A DNA stretch of 64,000 bases from an uncultured Sphingomonadaceae bacterium (GCA_947496865.1 CANMEE010000001.1:1231501-1295500), one strand, 5' to 3'; shown: positions 36,471 through 46,398, counted from the first letter of the stretch. Made by a program: numbers and translations. The notes: generated by a model from the sequence alone, not told the origin.

Positions 36471-36623
36471 AAGTCTGTCCTTTCATCCATCTCCTCGGAT
36501 GACAGTGCAGCTGTCCCTTTTGTGGCGCTATAAATCTGCACCGTCATATGTGATGATATGCTATTACATATAAAAATCAAGGGGATGGTGTTCCGGACCC
36601 TATGTTCCGCTCGCAATCGTTGC

Positions 36624-37961
36624 TTATGAAGAGGCGTTTGTCAGACGGTCGAGCGCTGATTCCCGGCCAATAAGCGGAAGCAATGCGCCCATGTCGGGGC
36701 CATGCTCAAGGCCCGTCAAAGCTTGCCGCAATGGCATGAACAATGACTTGCCTTTGCGACCCGTGCTGTCTTTGAGCGCGCCGGTCCAGTCTTTCCAGAT
36801 CGTATCTGACCAAGGCAGGCTTTCTAATGACGCGCGTGCTTGCCCCAGAAAGTCGGTATCTTCAGCGGCTAGTTCGGCAGCGGTCACAGGACCAGTTACC
36901 ACCTGCCACCAGCGCTCCACTTCGCCCATATCATGGAGGTTGGGGCGAATGACGCCCCAAGCCTCGGCGGACATCGCGCTGGGCAGGCGATCCGCTACTT
37001 CGGCATAGTCCAACAGATGCACGATCTTCTGATTCAGCTGCGCCAATTCTTCATCGTCAAAACGTGCTGGCGCGCGCCCAAAGCGTGAAAAATCAAAACC
37101 TTCCACTAGCGTCATAACGTCAGCAATGGGCTCCACCGGGTCGCTGGTGCCGATGCGCGCGAGAAGGGCGACAATGGATTGCGGCTCGATATTCCGCTCG
37201 CGAAAACCGCCCACGCCCAGAGAACCAAGACGCTTGGACAGCTTGCCCTCGGTCCCCACCAACAAGGCTTCATGGGCAAATTCGGGCGTGCATGCACCAA
37301 AGGCTTGAAACATCTGAATCTGGACAGCGGTATTGGCCACATGGTCTTCACCGCGCACGACATGGGTGATGCCCATATCCATGTCATCAATGGTAGAGGG
37401 CAGCATATAGAGCCAGCTGCCATCTTCACGCCGGATCACCGGGTCGGACAATAAAGCCGGGTCAAAATTCTGGTCGCCACGGACTAGGTCGGTCCACTCG
37501 ATCGGTGTGTCGTGATCCAGCTTGAAGCGCCAATGCGCCTTGCGGCCTTCCGCTTCAAAGGCGGTAATTTCCGCATCGGTCAAATCCAGTGCGCCGCGGT
37601 CATAGGTCGGCGGTTTGCCGCGACCCAGCTGCACCTTACGCTTCAGATCCAGCTCCTGCGCGGTTTCATAAGCAGGATAAACCCGGCCCGCCGCCTTCAA
37701 TTCCTCAAACCGCTCTTCGTAACGATCAAAACGCGCCGATTGCCGCTCTTCACTATCGGGATTAATGCCGAGCCACGCCAGATCAGCACGAATGGCGGTG
37801 ACATATTCCTCCTTGGAGCGTTCCTTGTCCGTATCATCCAGCCGCAACAGAAATTCCCCGCCATTTTTCTTGGCGAACATCCAATTATGGAGCGCGGTGC
37901 GGATATTGCCGACATGAAGATGGCCCGTTGGAGAGGGCGCGAAGCGGGTTTTTATGGTCAT
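36624..37961 (-). CDS. gltX: Glutamate--tRNA ligase
   Basis: A 445-residue class I aminoacyl-tRNA synthetase. The HIGH-type motif is in FAPSPTGHLHVGNIRTAL (residues 7-24) and the KMSKS-type motif is GKLSKRLGSLG at about 242. It lacks the Zn-finger cysteines of the E. coli enzyme, which is common for the shorter alphaproteobacterial GluRS. Alphaproteobacteria often carry two gltX copies, one charging tRNA-Gln as well; which form this is cannot be decided here. The start overlaps the nadE stop by four bases, so the two genes are an operon. Confidence 0.95.
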   Translation of the reverse strand: MTIKTRFAPSPTGHLHVGNIRTALHNWMFAKKNGGEFLLRLDDTDKERSKEEYVTAIRADLAWLGINPDSEERQSARFDRYEERFEELKAAGRVYPAYETAQELDLKRKVQLGRGKPPTYDRGALDLTDAEITAFEAEGRKAHWRFKLDHDTPIEWTDLVRGDQNFDPALLSDPVIRREDGSWLYMLPSTIDDMDMGITHVVRGEDHVANTAVQIQMFQAFGACTPEFAHEALLVGTEGKLSKRLGSLGVGGFRERNIEPQSIVALLARIGTSDPVEPIADVMTLVEGFDFSRFGRAPARFDDEELAQLNQKIVHLLDYAEVADRLPSAMSAEAWGVIRPNLHDMGEVERWWQVVTGPVTAAELAAEDTDFLGQARASLESLPWSDTIWKDWTGALKDSTGRKGKSLFMPLRQALTGLEHGPDMGALLPLIGRESALDRLTNASS

Positions 37962-39613
37962 ATCGTCCTAAATGCGTTGGTAATGGGATAGCGCCGGTCT
38001 CGGCCAAAATTTCTGGTGCCCAGCTTTACCCCGGGAGGCGCCTGACGCCGTTTATATTCGGCTATATAAAGCAATTTCTCGATCCGTATAACGGTTTCGC
38101 GATCAAAGCCGCGCTCGACCAGATCGGTTACCGATAATTCTTCCTCGACTAGTCCATGAAGCAAGGGATCGAGAATTTCATAATCTGGCAGGCTGTCGCT
38201 GTCTTTTTGATCTTCGCGTAATTCAGCTGTTGGCGGTTTCGTGATGACCGTGTCTGGCATAACGGGTCCATCAGGACCCATGCCGAGCGACGGTTTGTTA
38301 CGATTACGCCATTCCGACAGTTTGAAACATGTCAGCTTATAGGCATCTTTCAGCACGGAATAGCCGCCGGCCATATCGCCATATATGGTCGCATAGCCGA
38401 CACTCATCTCGCTCTTGTTGCCGGTGGTTAGCAGCATATGGCCGAACTTGTTGCTCATCGCCATCAACGTCACGCCTCTGATGCGCGACTGGATATTCTC
38501 TTCAGTGATGTCGACTTCTTCGTCGGCAAAACTGCCTTCGAGCATCGCGTCAAAACCTTGTATTGCCGGTACAATGGAAATATTGTCGAGCCTTGTGCCA
38601 AGCATTTCAGCGCAGCCTGCCGCATCGTCGAGACTTTCCTGACTGGTGAACCGCGAGGGCATCATCACGCACCACACCCGGTCCGCGCCCAGAGCATCAA
38701 CCGCCACCGCAGCCGACAACGCGCTGTCAATGCCTCCCGACAACCCCAATATGACGCCAGGAAAGCCATTAGCATTCACATAGTCGCGTAAGCCAACTAT
38801 CATCGCGTTGTAAATGTCGGCCGGGTGATCATCGAGCTTGTGGATTTCACCTTGCTGACAGGTCCAACCCGCATTTCCACGCGACCAGTGGGTATCAACA
38901 ATCGCTTCATCCCAGTCGGGCAGCTGATGCATTATACTGGTGTCGCCATTGAGGACAAAGCTCGCCCCATCGAACACCACTTCATCCTGACCGCCAATGC
39001 GGTTGAGGAAAAGCAGCGGTAGCTGAGTTTCGCGCACGCGCTGCGTTGCGACTTGGCCCAGCCGGCGGTCATCCTTTTCGATTTCATAGGGACTGCCATG
39101 GACCGAAATCAGCATTTCCGCGCCCTGTGCTTTGAGATGTTCGCAAACGCTCGGGAACCAGACATCCTCGCAAATCGGTAGGCCAATTTTGCAGCCACGA
39201 AAGTCTATCGGTTCCGGCAATGGCCCTGAGGTGAACAGGCGCTTTTCATCAAACGTCCCGTAATTGGGAAGCTCGACTTTATAGCGCACATGTTTGATAT
39301 GGCCGCCTTCTAGCAGCGCAATACCGTTATAAAGCTTGTCTTCTTCGCGGAAGATCGAGCCCACCAGCATCGCAGGGGCACGATCTGCCGTGGCCTCTGC
39401 CAACCGCTGCAATTCGGTTTCAGCCCGCTCAACTACCGCCGGTTTCAGTACCAGATCCTCGGGTGGATAACCGATGAGCTGCAGCTCAGGAAAAACGATC
39501 AGGTCGCTATCCGGCTTTGACTGATATACCGCGATCATCGCGTCGGCATTGCCGCGCAAATCGCCAACTGCTTGAGTCATTTGGGCCAGGGTAATAGTGA
39601 GCTGTGTTGTCAT
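37958..39613 (-). CDS. nadE: Glutamine-dependent NAD+ synthase
   Basis: Amidates nicotinic acid adenine dinucleotide to NAD+ using glutamine and ATP. At 551 residues it is the two-domain form. The N-terminal nitrilase-like glutaminase has Glu43 (FPELQLIGYP), Lys112 (YKVELPNYG) and the nucleophile Cys148 (LPICEDVWFP). The synthetase domain contains GVILGLSGGIDSALSAAV (the ATP pyrophosphatase P-loop), MPSRFTSQESLDDA, LLTTGNKSEMSVGYATIYGDMAGG, and ends RRQAPPGVKLGTRNFGRDRRYPI. All expected motifs are intact. It is transcribed ahead of gltX. Confidence 0.96.
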   Translation of the reverse strand: MTTQLTITLAQMTQAVGDLRGNADAMIAVYQSKPDSDLIVFPELQLIGYPPEDLVLKPAVVERAETELQRLAEATADRAPAMLVGSIFREEDKLYNGIALLEGGHIKHVRYKVELPNYGTFDEKRLFTSGPLPEPIDFRGCKIGLPICEDVWFPSVCEHLKAQGAEMLISVHGSPYEIEKDDRRLGQVATQRVRETQLPLLFLNRIGGQDEVVFDGASFVLNGDTSIMHQLPDWDEAIVDTHWSRGNAGWTCQQGEIHKLDDHPADIYNAMIVGLRDYVNANGFPGVILGLSGGIDSALSAAVAVDALGADRVWCVMMPSRFTSQESLDDAAGCAEMLGTRLDNISIVPAIQGFDAMLEGSFADEEVDITEENIQSRIRGVTLMAMSNKFGHMLLTTGNKSEMSVGYATIYGDMAGGYSVLKDAYKLTCFKLSEWRNRNKPSLGMGPDGPVMPDTVITKPPTAELREDQKDSDSLPDYEILDPLLHGLVEEELSVTDLVERGFDRETVIRIEKLLYIAEYKRRQAPPGVKLGTRNFGRDRRYPITNAFRTI

Positions 39614-39653
39614 TGCGCCCTGATAGAAACCCGCGCTGCGCGGCGCAAATGAT

Positions 39654-40211
39654 TTATCCGAAAACTAGCGCCCCCATGGCCCGGCCAGGAATGAACGCAA
39701 ACAGGCCAGCGATGATCAGGCCAATATAGGGCCCCTGCATCGCGCGATAATGTTCCACAACATTGCCGCGCCGGATTTGCCAGACACCGTAGGGAATCGA
39801 CACCAAGGTCACCACGGAGAAGATATGGATGAAGCTGAGCCCAGTTCCACCAAGGCCTTGTCCGGGACGGCCGATCCAGAAGCTCACAATAGCGGTGGTC
39901 ACCATCAACATTGCCCAAATGCGCCCCATATGCATATGGAGCCGGTCGCCTTTTTTACGCCACAGGATATAGGCACCGAGCGGGATGGCCGGAATGACAG
40001 TGGCCAGGTGAATGATGACCGGCAGGCTGATCGGGCGCTTTTGCGCAATCTCTACATCCGCGCTATAGGCAAAGCCGCCATAAAGGGACGACAGCGCCAT
40101 CAGAACCAAGGTTGCCAATATAGTCGCGCCGCCCACCAGAATGATATTCTGGATATTATACCCGCTGTTCTTTTGCATCTCGGATTGGACGGCTTCTTTC
40201 GACTTCGGCAT
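39654..40211 (-). CDS. DUF2306-like membrane protein
   Basis: A 185-residue predicted inner-membrane protein with about five hydrophobic segments (TILATLVLMALSSLYGG near 30-46, VIIHLATVIPAIPLGAYILW near 68-87, MLMVTTAIVSFWIG, FIHIFSVVTLVSIPYG and LIIAGLFAFIPGRAMG). The arrangement of His in HLATVIP and in HMHMGRIWAM matches DUF2306 proteins (uncharacterised; heme or quinone-related functions are only speculation). The first 25 residues are polar. It lies upstream of nadE with a 40-base gap and may be co-transcribed. Confidence 0.75.
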   Translation of the reverse strand: MPKSKEAVQSEMQKNSGYNIQNIILVGGATILATLVLMALSSLYGGFAYSADVEIAQKRPISLPVIIHLATVIPAIPLGAYILWRKKGDRLHMHMGRIWAMLMVTTAIVSFWIGRPGQGLGGTGLSFIHIFSVVTLVSIPYGVWQIRRGNVVEHYRAMQGPYIGLIIAGLFAFIPGRAMGALVFG

Positions 40212-40383
40212 GACTTTTCCTCGTTGGTTCGCTTGGTTGCAAACCAGATTGATTATCCAAAAACGTAATTCCAGCTTGCTTACGCCGGTGGTTGTCCCTT
40301 ATTCGTAAAATGTGCCAAAAACAGGCATTTTGCCCGTTCACGAAGCGTCAATGGACAGGCGGGATGGCGTCTTGGGGGTTAAT

Positions 40384-41190
40384 ATGAGCGGCAATGTCAG
40401 AAGATGGTCCGTGAGATGGATTGCCGTCGAATTGCTGGTCATGGCGCTTATCGGGCTGGTTTTCGGTTTCCTCGGTCCCTTTGGTACTTATGCCATGCCG
40501 GTGGCTCTGCGCCTTGCCTATTGGGTGGGTTTTATCATCATTGGCTATGCGATTTTCCGCCCGGTTTCGATTAGCGCGGGATGGCTACGGGAAAGCATCG
40601 CCATGCCGTTTTGGACAGCCGAATTGCTGGCCACCGCGATTGCAGCTCTGCCGCTCACCTTCCTGATCGGCTTCGCCATGTCCGGCATGCGGTTCGACCC
40701 CTCGTTATGGGGCGACCGCTTCTTACTGCTGTACCTGCAATGCGCGTTGATCGGTTTTGGCATCTTCCTGTTTATGCGGTTGTTGTTTGGGCCGGATAGT
40801 CCGGAAACTGAAAGCGATGCTACTCAGGAAACCAAACTGCCCGAGATGACGCCTGAACCTGCGAAAATTGTCCCGGTACAGACAAAATTGCATGGCCGGT
40901 TGCCGCCCGGTTTCCCCAGTCCGATCACCGCGCTTGGCGTCGAAGATCACTATGTGCGCGTGCACAGCGCGGAGCGCACGGAAATGCTGTTGCTGAGATT
41001 GAGTGACGCGATTGGGGAAATGGCACCAATAGAAGGTATGCAGGTTCATCGCAGTTGGTGGGTCGCGCGTGATGCTATAGTGACGTCAAAACGCGACGGA
41101 CGGAACCTGTACCTGTCACTATCGGGCGGGCTGGACGTCCCGGTTTCACGCGCTTATGTCACAAAGTTGAAACAAACTGGCTGGATTTGA
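40384..41190 (+). CDS. Membrane-anchored LytTR-family transcriptional regulator
   Basis: A 268-residue protein from the ATG at 40384, preceded by GGGGG at good spacing; the longer frame from 40312 has no such signal. The N-terminal half has about four membrane helices (WIAVELLVMALIGLVFGFLG, LAYWVGFIIIGYAIF, ELLATAIAALPLTFLIGF, LLYLQCALIGFGIFLFMRL). After an acidic linker the C-terminal 95 residues form a LytTR DNA-binding domain (ITALGVEDHYVRVHSAERTE, MQVHRSWWVARDAI, DGRNLYLSLSGGLDVPVSRAYV). Such membrane-bound LytTR proteins are thought to couple a membrane signal directly to transcription; the signal and target are unknown. No partner kinase lies nearby. Confidence 0.88.
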   Translation: MSGNVRRWSVRWIAVELLVMALIGLVFGFLGPFGTYAMPVALRLAYWVGFIIIGYAIFRPVSISAGWLRESIAMPFWTAELLATAIAALPLTFLIGFAMSGMRFDPSLWGDRFLLLYLQCALIGFGIFLFMRLLFGPDSPETESDATQETKLPEMTPEPAKIVPVQTKLHGRLPPGFPSPITALGVEDHYVRVHSAERTEMLLLRLSDAIGEMAPIEGMQVHRSWWVARDAIVTSKRDGRNLYLSLSGGLDVPVSRAYVTKLKQTGWI

Positions 41191-41302
41191 CCAAAAGGCG
41201 CTTTTGATTTGCCTTTCACCTGTCTAACAGGGTCGCGAATCATTCACACAGGGCCGGCGATTCTGATGCAATGGCTGGCCTGCTCTCGGGGGAAGCCACG
41301 CA

Positions 41303-42238
41303 ATGAAACTCATGTCCGGCAACAGCAATTTGTCGCTCGCGCAGTCCGTAGCCGATTATCTAGATATCAAACTGACCGATGCGAGCGTGAAACGCTTTGC
41401 CGATGATGAAATTTTCGTCGAAATCCACGAAAATGTCCGTGGTGAGGATGTCTTCATCATGCAATCGACGAGTTTTCCCGCCAATGACAATTTGATGGAA
41501 TTGCTGATCGGCATCGACGCCTTGCGCCGAGCATCGGCAAAACGCATCACAGCCGTTATCCCCTATTTCGGCTATGCACGGCAAGACCGGAAACCGGGCC
41601 CGAGAACGCCTATCTCAGCAAAACTGGTCGCAAACCTGATTACCGAGGCAGGTGCCGACAGGGTGCTATCGGTTGATCTGCACGCGGGTCAGATCCAGGG
41701 CTTTTTCGATATTCCAACCGACAATCTCTATGGTGCTCCAGTGATGTCCGCCGACATTCAGGCCCGGTTTGCGGGTCACGAATTGATGGTGATCTCACCA
41801 GACGTTGGCGGCGTGGTTCGTGCCCGCGCGCTAGCCAAACGGTTGGACAATGCGCCGCTAGCCATCGTTGACAAACGCCGTGAACGGGCCGGGGAGTCCG
41901 AAGTCATGAATATCATCGGCGATGTATCCGGGCGTTTTTGCATCTTGATTGACGACATCGTTGATAGCGGCGGAACCCTCTGCAATGCGGCGGATGCGCT
42001 GAAAGCTAAAGGTGCTACCGACGTAGTGGCTTATATCTCTCACGGCGTGTTATCAGGCGGCGCGGTCGCGAGGATTAATGATAGCGGGCTCAAGGAACTG
42101 GTGATCACCGATTCCATCGGCGCGACCGAAGCGGTCAAGGAATCGGACAAGATCCGGCATCTGACCATTGCACCTCTGTTGGGTGAAGCGATTAAACGAA
42201 TTGCTGACGAAACAAGCGTCTCAAGTTTGTGGGATTAG
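41303..42238 (+). CDS. prs: Ribose-phosphate pyrophosphokinase
   Basis: Makes PRPP from ribose 5-phosphate and ATP, for nucleotides, histidine, tryptophan and NAD. The 311-residue length and motifs are standard: [20 protein letters not shown] at the N-terminus, [20 protein letters not shown] (flexible loop and ATP site, about 90-109), the [20 protein letters not shown] region with the Mg-binding His, and [21 protein letters not shown] (PRPP loop). The start is ATG at 41303 (41209-41302 reads in another frame). It is a single gene with no obvious operon partner; hisN follows two genes downstream. Confidence 0.96.
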   Translation: MKLMSGNSNLSLAQSVADYLDIKLTDASVKRFADDEIFVEIHENVRGEDVFIMQSTSFPANDNLMELLIGIDALRRASAKRITAVIPYFGYARQDRKPGPRTPISAKLVANLITEAGADRVLSVDLHAGQIQGFFDIPTDNLYGAPVMSADIQARFAGHELMVISPDVGGVVRARALAKRLDNAPLAIVDKRRERAGESEVMNIIGDVSGRFCILIDDIVDSGGTLCNAADALKAKGATDVVAYISHGVLSGGAVARINDSGLKELVITDSIGATEAVKESDKIRHLTIAPLLGEAIKRIADETSVSSLWD

Positions 42239-42258
42239 GGTAGCAGCGATTTTCTAAA

Positions 42259-42265
42259 AGAGGGA
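42259..42265 (+). promoter_or_regulatory. Ribosome binding site supporting a TTG start
   Basis: AGAGGGA lies six bases upstream of the TTG at 42272 of the DsbB-like gene and supports it over the ATG at 42293. Confidence 0.45.
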
Positions 42266-42271
42266 CTTGTA

Positions 42272-42673
42272 TTGCCGAGTTTAGAAACCTTGATGAAATA
42301 TCGTGTTCATATCGCGATACTCGCCATATTTATTTCGGTTTTTGCATGGATAACCGAATTTGCGGGTTGGGTTTACATCTGTCCCTATTGCCGGGCCCAG
42401 CGCACTGTGATTGGTGCTCTGGGATTGCTCCTTTTGGCCAACCCACAATATTGGTTGAACCGCTGGATATCCTCGGTGGTCGCGGCATTGGGGTTAGTGG
42501 TTGCGGCCATGCAACATTTTAACGGTTGGAAAAAGATCATGGCCGGCGAGTTTTCCTGGGGTGAATATTGGTATTCTAATGCCTGGGTTCTGTCGGGCTG
42601 TGCGATGTTTATCATCACTGGATTGATCCTTTACCTCTGGGCTTGGCGGCCTGCCGAACCAGCGGAGACTTGA
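42272..42673 (+). CDS. DsbB-like small membrane protein with single CxxC pair
   Basis: A 133-residue protein with about four membrane helices. The segment AGWVYICPYCRAQRTVIGAL (residues 31-50) contains Cys37 and Cys40 followed by Gln-Arg, strongly resembling the first periplasmic loop of DsbB (CxxC with the conserved QR) that reoxidises thiol-disulphide partners through quinone. Helices run at about 12-34, 45-60, 66-80 and 102-122. The second cysteine pair of DsbB is absent: the second loop (KIMAGEFSWGEYWYSNAW) has none and the only other Cys is in the last helix. It may be a reduced DsbB relative or an unrelated quinone-reactive protein. Start is TTG 42272 or ATG 42293. Confidence 0.65.
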   Translation: MPSLETLMKYRVHIAILAIFISVFAWITEFAGWVYICPYCRAQRTVIGALGLLLLANPQYWLNRWISSVVAALGLVVAAMQHFNGWKKIMAGEFSWGEYWYSNAWVLSGCAMFIITGLILYLWAWRPAEPAET

Positions 42674-42738
42674 TTCGCTTCGTATTTTCCGCAGAGCAAG
42701 ACTGGCCAAAGGATGATTTTGCTGTCAATTAGGGGCCT

Positions 42739-43518
42739 ATGACCCCCAAAGATATAGCACTTGCTGAAAAACTTGCTGAAGCTGCCGGAGAAGCTATCCG
42801 CCCGCTTTTTCGGGCAAAATTTGATCAGGAATCGAAAAGCGATTCCACGCCCGTCACCGAAGCAGACCGTGCCGCAGAGGCTGCGATGCGCAAGATCATC
42901 GAAACGGAATGCCCGGAAGACGGCATTATTGGTGAGGAATATGGCACGATCAACGAAGGCGCGTCGCGCCAATGGGTACTGGATCCGATTGACGGGACCA
43001 CCAGTTTTATCGCCGGCCGACCGATTTTCGGGACGCTGATTGCACTGATGCAAGATGGTTGGCCGGTGCTCGGGATTATTGACCAGCCGATTGCGCGCGA
43101 ACGTTGGGTTGGTGTGGTCGGACGACCCACCACTTTTAATGGGGCGCCAGCCCAGTCGGCGCGGTGCCGGGAATTGAAAGACGCCGTGCTCGCGACGACG
43201 ACCCCGCATCAATTTGATGATCACGATGCCGAGCATTTCATGGGCCTTGCGAGCAAAGTCGCGCCGCGCAAGATTATCTATGGCGGCGATTGCTATAATT
43301 ACGGCCTGGTCGCCAGCGGCCATGTTGATGTCGTTTGCGAAGCCGGGCTGATGCTGCATGATTATGCCGCGCTCGCCCCGATTATCGACGGCGCTGGCGG
43401 AATGATGTGCGACTGGAACGGAGAACCGCTGCATGCCGAATCGGATGGCCACGTATTGGCGATTGGCGATCAGGCGCGGGTTGATGATGTGTTAGAGGCC
43501 ATTGCATGCAATCACTAG
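42739..43518 (+). CDS. hisN: Histidinol-phosphatase, inositol monophosphatase family
   Basis: A 259-residue Mg-dependent phosphatase of the IMP family that can supply the missing histidinol-phosphate phosphatase step in alphaproteobacteria. The metal site is seen in GIIGEEYGTINE (Glu of the first motif), VLDPIDGTTSFIAGRP (Asp of DPIDGT) and the C-terminal LMLHDYAALAPIIDGAGG (WD-type region with the second Asp). The classic HAD-type HisB phosphatase is not used in these organisms, which fits. It is co-oriented with and overlaps the AraC gene by 13 bases. A related 3'-nucleotidase role (CysQ) is the main alternative. Confidence 0.85.
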   Translation: MTPKDIALAEKLAEAAGEAIRPLFRAKFDQESKSDSTPVTEADRAAEAAMRKIIETECPEDGIIGEEYGTINEGASRQWVLDPIDGTTSFIAGRPIFGTLIALMQDGWPVLGIIDQPIARERWVGVVGRPTTFNGAPAQSARCRELKDAVLATTTPHQFDDHDAEHFMGLASKVAPRKIIYGGDCYNYGLVASGHVDVVCEAGLMLHDYAALAPIIDGAGGMMCDWNGEPLHAESDGHVLAIGDQARVDDVLEAIACNH

Positions 43519-44414
43519 AGCCAGTCAGCAAAACGCGGTTCGTCCTGCCGCCACCGCCGCTGCAACGCTATCTGACCACTTACTATTTTACCGATATTGA
43601 GAGCCCGGATGGGTCGGAAATATCCGATATGTTGCTGCCGCAATGGGCCAGCATCCGTTACATTTTTCGTGGCAGCGTCAAAATGACGGTTCCAGACCAT
43701 AAAACGCAAGATTCGCCGCTGGCGGCGATGACCGGTCCGACCAGCCTGGCTGCACCTATCGCCAGCAAATCAGCAAAAATCGCTGCTTTCGGGCTGCTGC
43801 CGCTGGGCTGGCACAAATTTGTCGGGCAGCCGGCATCGCGCTGGGCCAATAAAGTCATTGATGTCGAAGCGGCTCATAAATTTGATCTGTTTTCGAATAT
43901 CTGGGACGCGATCAGGCATCTGGATAATGAAGCGGACATGATCGACACTTTCAATCATATGCTTCTGGAGGCTCTCTCTCCGGCGGACGCGGAAGATGAT
44001 CGGATTGAAGATGCTCATTTGGCACTTACCGATCCGAACATAGACAGTGTCGGCGCGCTGAGTGAACGATTGCAGATGGATACCAAACAATTGAGCCGTT
44101 TTTCGAATCGCGTTTTTGGTTTCCTCCCCAAATTGCTGCTCCGGCGACAACGGTTTGTCAGGACATTGGGTCAGGCCTTGATGAACCCGTCGCAAAATTG
44201 GAGCGAGTGTGTGGATCTCAACTATTATGATCAGGCGCATTTCAATCGCGACTTTAAACGGTTCATGGGATTAACCCCGAGACAATATATGGCCCAGCCG
44301 CATCCGATTTTCGGGATTGGGGCGAGCGAACGGACCAAAGCTTTGGGTCGGCCATTGCAGGCCATGGATCGGCCCGTGGACCCCAATGGCTCGGACAATA
44401 GTAACGCGGCATAG
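43506..44414 (+). CDS. AraC-family transcriptional regulator
   Basis: A 302-residue regulator. The N-terminal two-thirds (1-165) form an unclassified sensor domain resembling the DUF6597/AraC-type ligand domain (YYFTDIESPDGSEISDMLLPQW, WHKFVGQPASRWANKV). The C-terminal helix-turn-helix pair (about 175-270) contains SVGALSERLQMDTKQLSRFSNRVFGFLPK and LNYYDQAHFNRDFKRFMGLTPRQYM, the canonical AraC recognition helices. No effector can be inferred. It starts inside hisN by 13 bases and precedes the ribosomal protein genes with a 147-base gap, which may contain the promoter of the rpmI operon. Confidence 0.9.
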   Translation: MQSLEPVSKTRFVLPPPPLQRYLTTYYFTDIESPDGSEISDMLLPQWASIRYIFRGSVKMTVPDHKTQDSPLAAMTGPTSLAAPIASKSAKIAAFGLLPLGWHKFVGQPASRWANKVIDVEAAHKFDLFSNIWDAIRHLDNEADMIDTFNHMLLEALSPADAEDDRIEDAHLALTDPNIDSVGALSERLQMDTKQLSRFSNRVFGFLPKLLLRRQRFVRTLGQALMNPSQNWSECVDLNYYDQAHFNRDFKRFMGLTPRQYMAQPHPIFGIGASERTKALGRPLQAMDRPVDPNGSDNSNAA

Positions 44415-44561
44415 CTGCAAACAGCAAAAAGGCATGGCTGATATTGCAATATATCTTGCATTTCAGGCGAATCCCGCTATTGCCGCCCTTCCGATGTGAC
44501 GCACTGGCCAGTGTTGGGCTGCCACATGTGTCCGTAACGGTAACTTCTAGAGGAGACCAAA

Positions 44562-44762
44562 ATGCCCAAGTTGAAGACCAAAAGTGGTGTGAAGAAACGC
44601 TTCAAAATCACCGCAACCGGCAAGGTTACGCATGGCGTAGCTGGCAAACGCCACCGTTTGATGAGCCATAACAGCAAATATATCCGGCAAAACCGCGGCA
44701 CCAAGAACTGTGCTGACGCAGATGCGAAAACAATCAAGAAATGGGCACCTTACGGGCTTTAA
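44562..44762 (+). CDS. rpmI: 50S ribosomal protein L35
   Basis: A 66-residue, highly basic ribosomal protein. [22 protein letters not shown] and the ending [19 protein letters not shown] match the family. A ribosome-binding site (AGAGGAG) stands close upstream at about 44549-44555. It is followed by rplT after 46 bases, the usual L35-L20 pair. No infC upstream in this window, so the operon begins here rather than with initiation factor 3. Confidence 0.97.
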   Translation: MPKLKTKSGVKKRFKITATGKVTHGVAGKRHRLMSHNSKYIRQNRGTKNCADADAKTIKKWAPYGL

Positions 44763-44808
44763 CAGCACCGGGGTTTCCATCGCTTCACAAAATTCAAGGA
44801 TATAGATA

Positions 44809-45171
44809 ATGGCACGTGTAAAACGGGGTACGACCACTCGTACAAAACATAAAAGGTTATTGGTACAAGCGAAGGGCTATTATGGCCGTCGCAAAAATAC
44901 CATCCGCGTCGCGCGGCAGGCTGTCGAAAAAGCCGGTCAATATGCCTATCGCGATCGTAAAGTTAAAAAGCGGGCTTTCCGCGCTATCTGGATCCAGCGT
45001 ATTAACGCTGCGGTTCGCGCAGAAGGCATGACATACGGCACATTCATTCACGGCACCAAGCTTGCTGGCATTGAACTGGACCGTAAAGTCATGGCCGATC
45101 TGGCGATGAATGAACCGGCTATGTTTAGCGGCATCATCAAACAGGCGCAGGATGCTCTAGCGAAAGCTTAA
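44809..45171 (+). CDS. rplT: 50S ribosomal protein L20
   Basis: A 120-residue large-subunit protein needed for early 23S rRNA assembly. Typical marks are [18 protein letters not shown], the [20 protein letters not shown] stretch and [15 protein letters not shown]. In E. coli it represses its own operon; no matching leader structure was recognised here. A strong rho-independent terminator follows at about 45191-45221, ahead of pheS. Confidence 0.97.
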   Translation: MARVKRGTTTRTKHKRLLVQAKGYYGRRKNTIRVARQAVEKAGQYAYRDRKVKKRAFRAIWIQRINAAVRAEGMTYGTFIHGTKLAGIELDRKVMADLAMNEPAMFSGIIKQAQDALAKA

Positions 45172-45188
45172 GTATTTCCATAAATTTC

Positions 45189-45224
45189 AAAAAGCGCCGG
45201 GGAGCAATCTCGCGGCGCTTTTTT
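45189..45224 (+). terminator. Rho-independent terminator after rplT
   Basis: AAAGCGCCG, 13 bases, CGGCGCTTT forms a stable G/C-rich stem followed by more Ts. It is placed to end rpmI-rplT transcription, possibly with partial read-through into pheS. Confidence 0.8.
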
Positions 45225-45282
45225 ATTGGGTTTTTCACCGCAGCCTGCTCTAGACGGTCAGCAGGGAAAATAGGGTAAAGTC

Positions 45283-46398
45283 ATGAGTGACATCGAAGCA
45301 ATTAAAGAGAAATATCTCGGTGAGATAAGTGCCGCCGGCGATGGTGACGCGCTGGAAGCCATCCGCGTCGCCGCGCTGGGCAAAAAAGGCGAGATTTCAT
45401 TGCTGCTCAAAACGCTCGGCAAAATGACGCCCGAAGAACGCCAGACCGAAGGCCCGAAAATAAATGGTGCCCGTCAGGCCGTGGCCGACGCCATTGCCGC
45501 GCGCAAAGATGCCATGGAAAGCGAAGTACTGAACGCGCGCCTCGCCACCGAAAAACTCGACATGACTTTGCCGCCACCCAGCGCGCCAAAGGGTAGCATC
45601 CATCCGGTTTCGCAAGTTATGGACGAACTGGCAGAAATATTCGCTGATCTGGGTTTCTCGGTCGCCACCGGACCAGAGATTGAAGATGACTGGCACAATT
45701 TCACTGCGCTCAACATCCCGGAAACCCACCCGGCACGCGCGATGCATGACACTTTCTATTTCCCGCAGACCGATGACAGTGGCATGCCCAAATTGCTGCG
45801 CACGCATACATCACCGGTGCAAATCCGTACGATGATGGATGTTGCGAAGCAAAGTGATGGTGCGGGCGAACCGATTTACATCATCGCACCCGGCCGCACT
45901 TATCGCAGCGATAGCGATGCGACCCACACGCCGATGTTCCATCAGGTTGAGGGCCTCGTCATCGACAAAGGCATCCATATGGGGCATCTCAAATGGACGC
46001 TCGAAACCTTTGTTCGTGCGTTTTTCGAGCGGGACGATATCGAACTACGCCTGCGCCCAAGCTATTTTCCGTTCACCGAGCCCAGTGCCGAGGTCGATGT
46101 CGGTTTTTCTGTCGAGAAAGGCCGACGTATCATCGGCGGTGATCCGCGCGGCGACAATGGCGGCTGGATGGAAATTCTCGGCTCCGGCATGGTCCATCCC
46201 AATGTCATCCGCAATTGCGGGCTCGATCCCGACGTCTGGCAGGGCTTTGCCTTTGGCTGCGGTATCGACCGGCTGGCAATGCTGAAATATGGTATGGATG
46301 ATCTGCGCGCTTTCTTTGACGGCGACTTACGCTGGACCGAACATTATGGCTTTGACGCGCTCGACGTACCCACATTGAGCGGAGGAGTTGGCGCATGA
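45283..46398 (+). CDS. pheS: Phenylalanine--tRNA ligase alpha subunit
   Basis: Catalytic subunit of PheRS, 371 residues. The N-terminal coiled coil (1-90; tRNA contact) is followed by the class II core with [21 protein letters not shown], motif 2 ([23 protein letters not shown]) and motif 3 ([18 protein letters not shown]). The conserved [12 protein letters not shown] and EPSAEVDV segments are intact. It overlaps pheT by four bases, giving the standard pheST operon. Confidence 0.97.
   Translation: MSDIEAIKEKYLGEISAAGDGDALEAIRVAALGKKGEISLLLKTLGKMTPEERQTEGPKINGARQAVADAIAARKDAMESEVLNARLATEKLDMTLPPPSAPKGSIHPVSQVMDELAEIFADLGFSVATGPEIEDDWHNFTALNIPETHPARAMHDTFYFPQTDDSGMPKLLRTHTSPVQIRTMMDVAKQSDGAGEPIYIIAPGRTYRSDSDATHTPMFHQVEGLVIDKGIHMGHLKWTLETFVRAFFERDDIELRLRPSYFPFTEPSAEVDVGFSVEKGRRIIGGDPRGDNGGWMEILGSGMVHPNVIRNCGLDPDVWQGFAFGCGIDRLAMLKYGMDDLRAFFDGDLRWTEHYGFDALDVPTLSGGVGA

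Noticed and set aside
44415..44561. Possible L20/L35 autoregulatory leader
   Set aside because: The gap has no infC and no clear pseudoknot or long stem; no leader could be supported.
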